DNA of 64,000 nucleotides from an uncultured Prevotellaceae bacterium (GTDB taxonomy: Bacteria > Bacteroidota > Bacteroidia > Bacteroidales > Bacteroidaceae). The translations under genes were made by a program, and so were the position numbers. The stretch covers positions 1-64,000 of the forward strand of contig ONRS01000143.1 of the NCBI GenBank assembly GCA_900320255.1, written 5' to 3'. The first letter of the stretch is position 1, and every line of letters begins with the position of its first letter. The notes under the pieces are model-generated. The model was not told where the DNA came from, did not search any database, and saw nothing but the letters and a program-made list of their open reading frames with translations. Shown piece by piece: positions 17,135 to 25,617 of this stretch.

Positions 17135-18052
17135 ATGAAAGTATTAGTAGCAACAGAAAAGCCTTTCGCAGCTGCAGCTGTCGAGGGCATCAGAAAAGAA
17201 GTGGAAGCTGCCGGCAACGAGCTGGCTTTGCTCGAGAAATATACGGAGAAGGCACAGCTGCTGGACGCTGTGAAGGATGCTGACGCACTCATCATCCGTT
17301 CTGACAAGGTGGATGCCGAGGTGCTCGACGCTGCCAAACAGCTGAAGATTGTGGTACGCGCCGGTGCCGGTTACGACAACATCGACCTCGCTGCCGCCAC
17401 AGCTCACAACGTGGTAGCCGAGAACACGCCGGGTCAGAACGCCAATGCCGTAGCCGAGCTGGTGTTCGGTCTGCTCGTCATGGCCGTTCGCGGTTTCTAT
17501 AACGGCAAGAGCGGCTCTGAGCTGTTAGGCAAGAAGCTGGGTATTCTGGCTTTCGGTAACGTGGGCCGCAACGTGGCACGCATTGCCAAGGGCTTCGGCA
17601 TGGACGTTTATGCCTACGATGCCTTCTGCCCCGCAGAGGTCATCGAGAAGGCCGGCGTTCACGCTGTGGCTAATCAGGAGGCACTCTTCGAGCAGTGCGA
17701 CGTGGTGTCACTCCATATCCCCGCAACGCCCGAGACCAAGCAGAGCATTAACTACGCACTGGTAGGCAAGCTGAAGAAGGGCGGCATCCTCGTGAACACA
17801 GCCCGTAAGGAAGTCATCAACGAGCCGGAACTCATCAAGCTGATGCAGGAGCGTGAGGACCTGAAGTTCGTTACCGACATCATGCCCGATGCCAACGACG
17901 AGTTCCTGAAGTTCGAAGGCCGTTACTTCTCTACGCCGAAGAAGATGGGTGCCCAGACCGCTGAGGCCAACATCAATGCCGGCATTGCTGCTGCCAAGCA
18001 GATTAATGCCTTCTTCAAGGATGGCGACACGAAGTTCCAGGTGAACAAGTAA
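17135..18052 (+). CDS. serA: D-3-phosphoglycerate dehydrogenase, short type lacking the catalytic His
   Basis: 305 residues from MKVLVATEKPF at 17135; the earlier in-frame start at 17117 lies in the repeat. It oxidises 3-phosphoglycerate as the first step of serine synthesis. NAD binding is by GILAFGNVGRNVA (residues 136-148), and the substrate loop is GAGYDNIDL (77-85). It lacks the ACT regulatory domain. The usual catalytic His in TPHxGxxT is replaced: the sequence reads TPKKMGAQT at 267-275, with Lys269. Bacteroides enzymes and the related Entamoeba enzyme also lack this His, so the gene is probably functional. Confidence 0.92.
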   Translation: MKVLVATEKPFAAAAVEGIRKEVEAAGNELALLEKYTEKAQLLDAVKDADALIIRSDKVDAEVLDAAKQLKIVVRAGAGYDNIDLAAATAHNVVAENTPGQNANAVAELVFGLLVMAVRGFYNGKSGSELLGKKLGILAFGNVGRNVARIAKGFGMDVYAYDAFCPAEVIEKAGVHAVANQEALFEQCDVVSLHIPATPETKQSINYALVGKLKKGGILVNTARKEVINEPELIKLMQEREDLKFVTDIMPDANDEFLKFEGRYFSTPKKMGAQTAEANINAGIAAAKQINAFFKDGDTKFQVNK

Positions 18053-18078
18053 TGGGGAGAACAATAATTACAAAGAAA

Positions 18079-18116
18079 GAAGCGGCATCCTGAAGAGGGG
18101 TGCCGTTTCTCTTTGA
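18079..18116 (+). terminator. serA terminator, merged with the first unit of the 22-bp array
   Basis: CGGCATCC (18083-18090) pairs with GGGTGCCG (18098-18105) across a 7-base loop, followed by TTTCTCTTT. The right arm is also the first copy of the 22-bp unit. Confidence 0.6.
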
Positions 18117-18182
18117 GAGAAGTGCCGTTTCTCTTTGAGAGAAGTGCCGTTTCTCTTGAAGAGAAGTGCCGTTTCTCTATTG
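18098..18182. repeat. Four-unit array with exact 22-bp period (TGCCGTTTCTCT core)
   Basis: TGCCGTTTCTCT starts at 18101, 18123, 18145 and 18167. Each full unit reads about AGAGAAGTGCCGTTTCTCT plus TTG or GAA and can form an AGAGAA/TTCTCT hairpin. It lies between convergent serA and the GH5 gene and overlaps the last few bases of the latter's coding end. A single reverse copy is at 780-800. Confidence 0.85.
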
Positions 18183-19526
18183 AATAACAACCTTGCGCCC
18201 GTTCACGATGTAGAGGCCGCTGGTGGGGTTCTGCGTGCTACGGCCACGCAGGTCGTAGTAGGTGACGGGTGTCAGTTGGTGGGTGTTGGTAACAGGGTGT
18301 CGGGTAATGTCCGTGCTGATGCCCAGTTCCTCCATGGCCTCGTGAATGCCGTTGAGCATGTAGTGGTTATAGATGGAGAGGTTAGAGCGGTTGATGATGG
18401 TCATCTGGTTGTTGCCCGTGCTGTTGGTGTCCCAGGCGAAGGGCACGATGCCGCGCTCCATGCACAGCTTGTTCATGGTCTTGTAGTAGTACTGTATGGA
18501 GGCATTGTGCTTCTCCTGGCTCTCGTTGGCACCGCTGATGTTCTTGCGCCAGATGACGCCGTACTCCCCGTTGATGACGGGAATGCCCTTGTCAACGAAG
18601 AGGGTCTTCAGCTTGTCAGCCAGGCTTTTCATGTCGTTCTCCTCGCCGTAGGTGGCATTGTGGGTGGAGCCGCTGACGTGGTTGCCGCTGCCCCAGTAGT
18701 AGAACATGTTTCCCCAGCTTTCGTCCTTCTCCATTCCCCAGAAGTTCCAGGGGTAGTAGAAGTGAATCTCTATGGCCAGTTTGTTGCCGATGGGGTCGTT
18801 GGGCATCTTGTAGGCCATCCAGTTGCAGGTCTTCTCCACGTCGGTGCTTGGGCCCTGCACCACGAGCATTCGTTTGGCGTTGTTGCCGCCCGTGGCACGC
18901 ACGGCGTCAATGAACACCTGTTCGTACTCCACCAGTGACGTCACCACCGACTGGTTATCGACGTTCGGCTCGTTCAGTCCGGCAAACACCAGGTGCTCGT
19001 TGTAGTCCTTGAACTCGTTGGCTATCTGGGTCCAGATGGCGGTCAGCACCTCCTTGTTCTTTGTCTTGGTGGCCCCTGTGGCATTGATGTGCTCTTCCAG
19101 CCAGCCGCCGTCCCAGTGGTCGTTCAGCACGACGTAGAGCCCGGCATTGATGCAATAGTCAACCACCTGCCTGACGCGTGCCATCCAGGTGGCATCGATG
19201 GCGTAGGTGTTGGCGTTGCTGATGTGTCCCCACACCCAGGCACACGGAATGCGCACCGAGCGGAAACCCTGTGCCTTGACGTAGTTGATGATTTCCTGTG
19301 TGGTCTTGGTGCTCTGCCAGGCTGTCTCGCCGGCCAGTCCGCTGTTGTTGTTGAAGGTGGCAGCAGGGCTGCTGCCCCAGGTGACGCCGGCCTCCATGGT
19401 GTTGCCCAGGTTCCAGCCGGGCATCATTTCCTGTGCCATTTGCTGCGCCGTCTTGTCCAGTCCGCTTTGGGCCATTGCCGCCGTGAAGGAGAAGGCGGCC
19501 AAGGCCAGCATTAGTTTTTGTTTCAT
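18177..19526 (-). CDS. Secreted GH5 endoglucanase (cellulase family)
   Basis: 449 residues that should hydrolyse beta-1,4-glucans outside the cell or in the periplasm. The signal peptide ends near AMAQ (residue 20). The GH5 barrel spans about 30-385. The acid/base Glu186 is in GLNEPN and the nucleophile Glu321 is in INGEYG; VRIPCAW and VVLNDHWDGGW are other family landmarks. The last 35 residues (VTYYDLRGRSTQNP...GLYIVNGRKV) are a Prevotella-type short C-terminal module like type IX secretion tails. It follows a second GH5 gene on the same strand by 12 bp, so the two form an operon of distant paralogues. Confidence 0.92.
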   Translation of the reverse strand: MKQKLMLALAAFSFTAAMAQSGLDKTAQQMAQEMMPGWNLGNTMEAGVTWGSSPAATFNNNSGLAGETAWQSTKTTQEIINYVKAQGFRSVRIPCAWVWGHISNANTYAIDATWMARVRQVVDYCINAGLYVVLNDHWDGGWLEEHINATGATKTKNKEVLTAIWTQIANEFKDYNEHLVFAGLNEPNVDNQSVVTSLVEYEQVFIDAVRATGGNNAKRMLVVQGPSTDVEKTCNWMAYKMPNDPIGNKLAIEIHFYYPWNFWGMEKDESWGNMFYYWGSGNHVSGSTHNATYGEENDMKSLADKLKTLFVDKGIPVINGEYGVIWRKNISGANESQEKHNASIQYYYKTMNKLCMERGIVPFAWDTNSTGNNQMTIINRSNLSIYNHYMLNGIHEAMEELGISTDITRHPVTNTHQLTPVTYYDLRGRSTQNPTSGLYIVNGRKVVIQ

Positions 19527-19538
19527 GTTAGTAGTTTT

Positions 19539-21200
19539 TTATTTAATAATGACTTTCTTTCCGTTCAGAATGTAGAGGCCCTTCGTAGGGTGCTGGGTGC
19601 TACGGCCTTGCAGGTCGTAGTAGATGTTGGCTGATGGAGCGTCTGGTAGTGAGAGTGGGCTGATGGCCGTTACGAACTTCTCCTCGATGGTGCATCCCCA
19701 GAAGGTGCTGATGCTGCCGCTGACCGTTGTCCCGTCCTTCTTCACCAGCCGCACGCTCTTGATGGTAGTCTTGTTGCCGGCGGCACTCGACTGCAGGGTG
19801 ATGCGGCTGATGGTGTTGCCCATTGTGCCGGTGTTGAAGGTCATTGTGGTGTTGGCGCTGCTGACGCTCTGATAATGCCCGGAGTCATAGACCTTCATAC
19901 TGAAAGCACCTGCCGCCGGCGCTTCGGTCAGCTCCAGCTCCAGTCGCTGGTAGTCAGCCGTGTTGATGGCGTTCTTGATAAGGTTCAGTTCACCCCATTG
20001 GCTGTTGTAGGTCACTTCATAGACAGACTCGCCGAAGTCATCGCGGGTGGGCAGTATGGGCTGGTAGTCATTGCCGTAGTAGGCCTTGAGCATAGCCTCG
20101 GCAGCGTCCGGCTGAGTGAAGGCAGGCAGCGAACGGTCGCTATTGTCGGAGATGCCCATCCAGTAGAACAGGCCAGCCCCTTTCTCCTTGCCTTTCTTGA
20201 CGAAGTAGGTGACGAACTCCAAGTATTTGGCGCGGTCGGCCTCATAGTCGGGCACGTTGGCATCTACGTTGCTTGTTCCCCATTCACCCACGATGACCGG
20301 TCCGCCCTTGCTCACCAGATAAGTGTTGAGGTCGTTGAACATCTGGCTGATTTCGTTCTTGGCCGAGGAGAGGTTGGCAATGCTGGGGTAGGCGTGTATC
20401 TGGAAGGCAATGTGGCCGGCACCGGCAGGGTCGTTAGGCATCTTCATCTCCGTCAGCGGTTCTTTCAGGTGGGCGTTCCACGTTCCGTAGCCGTTGCAGG
20501 CGCCGTAGGTGTTGACCACCAGGTTGCGCTTGGCGTTGTTGCCGCCCGTAGCGCGTACGGTATTGACGAAGCTCTGCGCATAGCTGTTGATGGCGTTATA
20601 GGCATCGGCAGCGTCGGTGGCGTTGTAGCCTCCTGAACGTTTAAACGTGGCAAAGCACCACGAGTCGTACTTGTCCAGCATCTCGTTGTAGCTCTCGAAG
20701 AGCAGCCGCTGGTCATAGTTTTTGAACTCGTTGGCTATCTGCTGCCATAGGTATTCGTATTTCGCCTTGTTCTGGTTGTAGTTGGTCATGCTGGCATGCA
20801 GCCAGTGGCTGCTGCCTTCGCCCGTGTCGTGGTGAACATTCAGAATGCAGTACATGCCGGCATTGATGACGTAATCAACCACTTCGTGAACACGGGCCAT
20901 CCACTGGGCGTTCACCTTGCCGCTGCTGTCCATGTGGTTCATCCATGTAACGGGAATACGCATGGCTCCGAAGCCAGCCTTCTTTAGCATCAGCATCAGC
21001 TCGGGCTTGGTGTAGGGCTGTCCCCAATAGATTTCCGACTCCAGTCCCTGCTGTCCGCTGTTACAGGCATCGAGCGTATTGCCGAGGTTCCATCCTATGC
21101 CCATGTTTTGTACGGCTTGGGTGGCGGTTTCAAACGATTGTGCATGGAGTGTCAGCGTCAACGTTAACAAGAGGCTGAATAATCCTGTTCTTTTCATCAT
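19539..21200 (-). CDS. Secreted GH5 endoglucanase with C-terminal beta-sandwich
   Basis: 553 residues. Signal peptide to about residue 20 (LTLHAQS). GH5 catalytic barrel about 25-375, with MGIGWNLGNTLDA, RIPVTW, acid/base Glu173 in ESYNEM and nucleophile Glu306 in VGEWG. Residues about 380-515 form a beta-rich domain (TMTFNTGTMGNTISRITLQSS) that may bind carbohydrate; I cannot assign a CBM family. The C-terminal tail YYDLQGRSTQHPTKGLYI is almost the same as in the neighbour and suggests shared export or anchoring. First gene of the pair. The pair sits between serA and the DUF1015 gene, which are often adjacent in Bacteroidales, so it may be an insertion. Confidence 0.92.
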   Translation of the reverse strand: MMKRTGLFSLLLTLTLTLHAQSFETATQAVQNMGIGWNLGNTLDACNSGQQGLESEIYWGQPYTKPELMLMLKKAGFGAMRIPVTWMNHMDSSGKVNAQWMARVHEVVDYVINAGMYCILNVHHDTGEGSSHWLHASMTNYNQNKAKYEYLWQQIANEFKNYDQRLLFESYNEMLDKYDSWCFATFKRSGGYNATDAADAYNAINSYAQSFVNTVRATGGNNAKRNLVVNTYGACNGYGTWNAHLKEPLTEMKMPNDPAGAGHIAFQIHAYPSIANLSSAKNEISQMFNDLNTYLVSKGGPVIVGEWGTSNVDANVPDYEADRAKYLEFVTYFVKKGKEKGAGLFYWMGISDNSDRSLPAFTQPDAAEAMLKAYYGNDYQPILPTRDDFGESVYEVTYNSQWGELNLIKNAINTADYQRLELELTEAPAAGAFSMKVYDSGHYQSVSSANTTMTFNTGTMGNTISRITLQSSAAGNKTTIKSVRLVKKDGTTVSGSISTFWGCTIEEKFVTAISPLSLPDAPSANIYYDLQGRSTQHPTKGLYILNGKKVIIK

Positions 21201-21229
21201 GTTCTGAATTAGTTTTGGTTTTTAGGCTG

Positions 21230-21237
21230 CAAATATA
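21230..21237 (-). promoter_or_regulatory. Probable -7 box of GH5 pair
   Basis: TATATTTG on the minus strand about 30 nt before the ATG. The -33 element is weak. Confidence 0.45.
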
Positions 21238-21324
21238 CAAAATAATATATAATCTATCATTCATAATTGTTCACGATTATTTATTTTTAACGGAGTTCAC
21301 GACCCTTGGTTCATAATTATTTTG

Positions 21325-21332
21325 TACTTTTG
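21325..21332 (+). promoter_or_regulatory. Probable -7 box of the HIT-DUF1015 operon
   Basis: TACTTTTG 32 nt before the ATG at 21365. The nearest TTG (21306-21308) is 16 bp upstream, shorter than usual. Confidence 0.45.
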
Positions 21333-21364
21333 CATCCATATAATTAAAATAGGAGAATAAACTT

Positions 21365-21790
21365 ATGCAAAGCGACCCCAAAGAGTGCCTTTACTGCACT
21401 AACAACCAGACGCTGCACGACCTGATGATTGAGATTTGTCCGCTCACCGTCTCGCGCGCGTTCCTTTTTAAAGAACAGACCTATCGCGGCCGTTGTCTCG
21501 TGGCCTATAACGGACATGTGAACGACCTGAACGAACTCTCTGACGAGGAGCGTAATGCCTTCATGGCCGACGTGGCCCGCGTGACACGTGCCATGCAGCG
21601 CGTCTTCAACCCCGAGAAGATTAACTACGGTGCCTACAGTGACAAGCTGTCGCACCTGCACTTCCACCTGGCCCCGAAGTATGTGGACGGTCCCGACTAC
21701 GGCGGCACGTTCCAGATGAATCCCGGTAAGGTGTATCTCACCGATGCGGAGTATCAGGATATGATTGAGAAAATAAAGAAAGCACTATGA
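21365..21790 (+). CDS. HIT-family nucleotide-binding protein
   Basis: 141 residues. The HIT motif reads SHLHFHLAPK (near residues 96-105), giving the His triad H-x-H-x-H that cleaves or transfers nucleotidyl groups. A CxxC pair (CLYCTNNQ) at 9-12 is a likely zinc site, as in many bacterial HIT hydrolases. The natural substrate is unknown; AMP-lysine-like or dinucleoside polyphosphate hydrolysis is the family's typical activity. Its stop overlaps the next start (ATGA), so it is co-translated with the DUF1015 protein. Confidence 0.88.
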   Translation: MQSDPKECLYCTNNQTLHDLMIEICPLTVSRAFLFKEQTYRGRCLVAYNGHVNDLNELSDEERNAFMADVARVTRAMQRVFNPEKINYGAYSDKLSHLHFHLAPKYVDGPDYGGTFQMNPGKVYLTDAEYQDMIEKIKKAL

Positions 21791-23034
21791 TAGTAAAACC
21801 ATTCAAAGGAATACGCCCGCCGAAGGAACTGGTGGAGCAGGTGGAGAGCCGTCCGTACGATGTGCTCGACAGTGAAGAGGCACGTGCCGAGGCCGGTGAC
21901 AACGAAAAGAGCCTCTACCACATTATTAAGCCTGAAATTGACTTCCCCGAAGGTACGTCGGAGTACGACCCGCGCGTCTATGAGAAGGCCGCAGAGAATT
22001 TCCGGATGTTCCAGGACAAGGGCTGGCTGGTGCAGGACAAGGCTGACCACTACTACATCTACGCACAGACCATGCAGGGCAAGACGCAGTACGGACTGGT
22101 GGTGGGTGCGTACGTCGATGACTACATTGAGGGCCGCATCAAGAAGCATGAGCTGACCCGACGCGACAAGGAGGAGGACCGCATGAAGCATGTCCGTGTT
22201 AACAATGCCAACATTGAGCCGGTCTTCTTTGCCTACCCTGACAATGCGGTGCTCAATGAGCTTATTATGCGCTATGCCGATACCGAGCCGGAGTACGACT
22301 TCGTGGCTCCCATTGACGGTTTCCGGCACCAGTTCTGGGTCATCAGCGACGCAAAGGACATGGCCACCGTGACCGAAGAGTTCGGCAAGATGCCCGCCTT
22401 CTACATTGCTGATGGACACCACCGCTCAGCCGCTGCCGCGCTGGTGGGGGCTGAGAAACAGAAGCAGAACCCCAACCACAACGGCACCGAGGAGTATAAC
22501 TACTTCATGGCCGTATGCTTCCAGGCCAGCCAGCTGACCATTCTGGACTACAACCGTGTGGTGAAGGACCTGAACGGACTGACGTCGGAAGAGTTTCTGG
22601 CTGCCTTGCAGGTAAACTTTATTGTCGAGGACAAGGGAACAGACATCTACAAGCCAGCCCGTCAGCATGAGTTCTCGCTCTATCTGGACGGACGCTGGTA
22701 CAGCCTGACGGCCAAGGAGGGTACCTATGACCCCACTGACCCCATCGGCGTGCTTGACGTGGATATTAGCAGCCGTCTCATTCTCGACGAGATTCTCAAC
22801 ATCGGTGACCTGCGCTCATCGAAGCGTATTGACTTCGTGGGTGGCCTGCGCGGTCTGGGTGAGTTGAAGCGTCGTGTCGATAGTGGTGAGATGCGTGCCG
22901 CACTGGCACTCTATCCCGTTACCATGCAGCAGATTATGGACATTGCCGACAGCGGAAAGATTATGCCGCCGAAGGCCACTTGGTTCGAACCTAAGCTGCG
23001 CTCAGGACTGGTGATTCACAAGCTAAGTGAGTAA
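21787..23034 (+). CDS. DUF1015 family protein
   Basis: 415 residues, full length for the family. It opens IVKPFKGIRPPKELV...SRPYDV, a DUF1015 hallmark, and contains ADGHHRSAAA in the middle, also characteristic. No signal peptide or membrane segment, so cytoplasmic. Function is not established; it often accompanies serC and serA in Bacteroidales, which suggests a link to serine metabolism. Here the GH5 pair separates it from serA. Confidence 0.88.
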   Translation: MIVKPFKGIRPPKELVEQVESRPYDVLDSEEARAEAGDNEKSLYHIIKPEIDFPEGTSEYDPRVYEKAAENFRMFQDKGWLVQDKADHYYIYAQTMQGKTQYGLVVGAYVDDYIEGRIKKHELTRRDKEEDRMKHVRVNNANIEPVFFAYPDNAVLNELIMRYADTEPEYDFVAPIDGFRHQFWVISDAKDMATVTEEFGKMPAFYIADGHHRSAAAALVGAEKQKQNPNHNGTEEYNYFMAVCFQASQLTILDYNRVVKDLNGLTSEEFLAALQVNFIVEDKGTDIYKPARQHEFSLYLDGRWYSLTAKEGTYDPTDPIGVLDVDISSRLILDEILNIGDLRSSKRIDFVGGLRGLGELKRRVDSGEMRAALALYPVTMQQIMDIADSGKIMPPKATWFEPKLRSGLVIHKLSE

Positions 23035-23040
23035 CGAGTA

Positions 23041-23619
23041 GTGACTGACGAGTATAAGACGATAGCAGCAGGGGGCGAGGGCTATTACACCGAGAAGCGG
23101 AGTAAGTTCCTGGCCTTTGCCCACCACGTGGAAAGCACGGACGAGGTGAAGGAACTTATTGCCGGTTACCGGAAGAAGTACTACGACGCCCGCCATGTGT
23201 GTTATGCCTACATGCTGGGGGCGGGTAGGGCAGAGTTCCGTGCCAATGACGACGGCGAGCCCTCGTCAACAGCCGGAAAGCCTATACTCGGACAGATTAA
23301 CAGCAACGAGCTGACCGACGTGCTGATTGTGGTGGTGCGCTATTATGGCGGTGTGAACCTGGGCACGAGCGGACTCATAGTGGCCTACCGCGAAGCCGCA
23401 GCCGACGCTATTGCCCATGCTGAGGTGGTGACGCGCCAGGTGGAGGAAGACATCGTCTATAGCTTTTCCTATCCGCAGATGAACGACGTGATGCGCATCG
23501 TGAAGGATATGCAACCGCGGGTGGTCAGTCAGACGTTCGACAATACGTGCGAAATCAGGCTCCGCATTCGTCAGTCGGAAGCTGAGACGCTACGTCAGAA
23601 ACTAAATAAACTATTGTAA
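23041..23619 (+). CDS. IMPACT/YigZ family protein
   Basis: 192 residues with a GTG start at 23041, six bases after the DUF1015 stop; no ATG in the frame would keep the conserved N-terminus. The UPF0029 domain is complete: EKRSKFLAFAHHV, DARHVCYAYML, NDDGEPSSTAGKPIL and the glycine-rich VVRYYGGVNLGTSGL. The C-terminal part is the ferredoxin-fold YigZ domain. Members bind RNA or ribosome-associated factors; the exact role in bacteria is unclear. Confidence 0.88.
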   Translation: MTDEYKTIAAGGEGYYTEKRSKFLAFAHHVESTDEVKELIAGYRKKYYDARHVCYAYMLGAGRAEFRANDDGEPSSTAGKPILGQINSNELTDVLIVVVRYYGGVNLGTSGLIVAYREAAADAIAHAEVVTRQVEEDIVYSFSYPQMNDVMRIVKDMQPRVVSQTFDNTCEIRLRIRQSEAETLRQKLNKLL

Positions 23620-23629
23620 ATAAAGATAA

Positions 23630-24511
23630 ATGGCAAGAAGAAAACAAAGATGGCGCTGCAAGTCGGGTGAACAACCCACCGAATTTGACAAGCGCATCAT
23701 GTATCTGGAAAACAAAGGTGCGCTGGTTCCTACGCGCGAACTGGTGCTCAATGACGAGCAGATAGAAGGCATACGGCGCTCGGGTGTGGTGAACACCGGT
23801 GTGCTTGATGCTGTAGAAAAAGCCATTCGCCCAGGCATGAACACCCAGGAAATTGACGATATCTGCATGGAGTACTGCCGTCAGCACGGGGCCATACCGG
23901 CCTGTCTGAACTATGGTGGCGACAAGGACACACTGCCTTTCCCCAAGAGTGTATGCACAAGCATTAATGAGGTAGTCTGTCACGGCATTCCTAAAAAGGA
24001 AGATGTGCTGGAGGAGGGCGACATTATTAATGTCGATTTTACGACTATTCTTGATGGCTACTACGCTGACGCCTCTCGTATGTTCATTGTAGGCGGTAGG
24101 ACCACCCCCGAAAAGGAACAGCTGGTGCGCGTCACCAAGGAGTGTCTGGAAATAGGAATGGAGGCCGCCAAGCCTTGGGGCTGGGTCAACGATATTGGCC
24201 GTGCTATAGAAAAGCACGCCAAGAAATATCATTACGGCGTAGTGCGAGACCTATGCGGCCACGGTGTCGGCCTCCATTTTCATGATGACCCCGAGGTGGC
24301 TCACTTTGCCCAGCGTGGCAACGGAATGCTGCTTGTGCCGGGCATGGTGTTCACCATTGAACCGATGATCAATATGGGAACCTATAAAGTCTTTATTGAC
24401 GAGGGCGACCCTTACGGTTGGGAGGTCATCAGCGAAGACGAATTGCCCTCAGCACAGTGGGAGCACACCCTGCTGATGACCGAGCACGGAGTAGAAATCT
24501 TAACTTATTAG
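23630..24511 (+). CDS. map: Methionine aminopeptidase, type I
   Basis: 293 residues; removes the N-terminal Met from nascent proteins. The catalytic pita-bread fold begins near residue 45 after an N-terminal extension of about 40 residues with a basic start and a single Cys (RWRCKSGEQP), not the full zinc-binding SEC-C motif. Metal ligands are the Asp in INVDFT, Asp in YADASRMF, His in CGHGVGLHFHDDP, Glu in TIEPMI and Glu in WEHTLLMTEHG. It lies 4 bp before the tsaD start. Confidence 0.93.
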   Translation: MARRKQRWRCKSGEQPTEFDKRIMYLENKGALVPTRELVLNDEQIEGIRRSGVVNTGVLDAVEKAIRPGMNTQEIDDICMEYCRQHGAIPACLNYGGDKDTLPFPKSVCTSINEVVCHGIPKKEDVLEEGDIINVDFTTILDGYYADASRMFIVGGRTTPEKEQLVRVTKECLEIGMEAAKPWGWVNDIGRAIEKHAKKYHYGVVRDLCGHGVGLHFHDDPEVAHFAQRGNGMLLVPGMVFTIEPMINMGTYKVFIDEGDPYGWEVISEDELPSAQWEHTLLMTEHGVEILTY

Positions 24512-24513
24512 CC

Positions 24514-24564
24514 TTATGAGTCCTATAAGCCCTGTAAGCCCAATAAGCCCCATAAGCCCCGTCT
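24514..24564. repeat. 9-bp microsatellite (CCnnTAAGC) forming the tsaD start region
   Basis: CCTATAAGC, CCTGTAAGC, CCAATAAGC, CCCATAAGC follow each other with a 9-bp period. Related tracts are at 47854-47942 and 58185-58230. Here it is translated as Ser-Pro-Ile/Val repeats. Confidence 0.85.
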
Positions 24565-25586
24565 ATATCCTGGCCATCGAGTCCTCGTGCGACGACACGT
24601 CGGCAGCAGTTCTGAAGAACGAACTGTTGCTCTCGAACGTGACAGCCAGCCAAGCCGTTCATGAAGCTTACGGCGGTGTAGTTCCTGAACTTGCCTCACG
24701 TGCTCACCAGCAGAACGTGGTGCCAGTGGTTCACGAAGCCATCAGGCGCGCCGGCATTCAGAAGGAACAGCTCTCGGCCGTTGCTTTCACCCGTGGTCCA
24801 GGTCTTATGGGCTCTCTCTTGGTGGGTGTCAACTTTGCCAAGGGTTTTGCCCGTTCGCTCGGAATTCCGCTAATTGACGTCAACCACTTGCAGGGACACG
24901 TCATGGCGCATTTTATTACTTCTCCTGACTCCTCACCAGAAGAGGAGGTTCATCCCCCTTACCCATTCCTTTGCCTTTTGGTGTCGGGCGGTAACTCGCA
25001 GATAGTTAAAGTCAATGCCTACAACGACATGGAAGTGCTTGGGCAGACCATCGACGATGCTGCTGGCGAAGCCATCGACAAGTGTTCGAAGGTCATGGGG
25101 CTGGGTTATCCCGGAGGTCCCATCATTGACCGTCTGGCGCGTCAGGGTAACCCCAAGGCCTACCAGTTCTCTGAGCCCCATATTCCAGGTCTCGATTACA
25201 GCTTCTCGGGCTTGAAGACATCGTTCCTCTATTCGCTGCGTAAGTGGGTGGAAGAAGATCCTGACTTCGTGGAACACCACAAGGAGGACATTGCTGCCTC
25301 GCTGGAATGGACCATCGTCGATATCCTGATGAAGAAGCTGCGTCTGGCTGTCAAGCAGACAGGCATTAAGCATGTGGCTGTAGCTGGCGGCGTGAGTGCC
25401 AACAATGGGCTTCGCAACGCCTTCCACGACCATGCGCGCCGTTATGGCTGGACCATCTACATACCGAAGTTCAGCTACACCACCGACAATGCTGCCATGA
25501 TAGGCATCGTGGGTTACTACAAGTATCTGGACAAGGAGTTCTGCTCCATTGATGCTCCCGCCTTCTCGAAGGTCACCTTTAAATAG
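24516..25586 (+). CDS. tsaD: tRNA N6-adenosine threonylcarbamoyltransferase
   Basis: 356 residues; with TsaB and TsaE it transfers the threonylcarbamoyl group to A37 of ANN-decoding tRNAs. The ASKHA core begins YILAIESSCDDTSAAV at about residue 17. Metal-binding His pair lies in HLQGHVMAH, and PGLDYSFSGLKT and VAVAGGVSANNGLR are further landmarks. The first 16 residues (MSPISPVSPISPISPV) are encoded by a 9-bp microsatellite that supplies the only ATG in frame, so the start was probably captured from spacer DNA. A second small insert (SPDSSPEEEVHPP) precedes PFLCLLVSGGN. Confidence 0.93.
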   Translation: MSPISPVSPISPISPVYILAIESSCDDTSAAVLKNELLLSNVTASQAVHEAYGGVVPELASRAHQQNVVPVVHEAIRRAGIQKEQLSAVAFTRGPGLMGSLLVGVNFAKGFARSLGIPLIDVNHLQGHVMAHFITSPDSSPEEEVHPPYPFLCLLVSGGNSQIVKVNAYNDMEVLGQTIDDAAGEAIDKCSKVMGLGYPGGPIIDRLARQGNPKAYQFSEPHIPGLDYSFSGLKTSFLYSLRKWVEEDPDFVEHHKEDIAASLEWTIVDILMKKLRLAVKQTGIKHVAVAGGVSANNGLRNAFHDHARRYGWTIYIPKFSYTTDNAAMIGIVGYYKYLDKEFCSIDAPAFSKVTFK

Positions 25587-25617
25587 TAAATAGTAAATCA
25601 GTAAATCGTAAATCATA

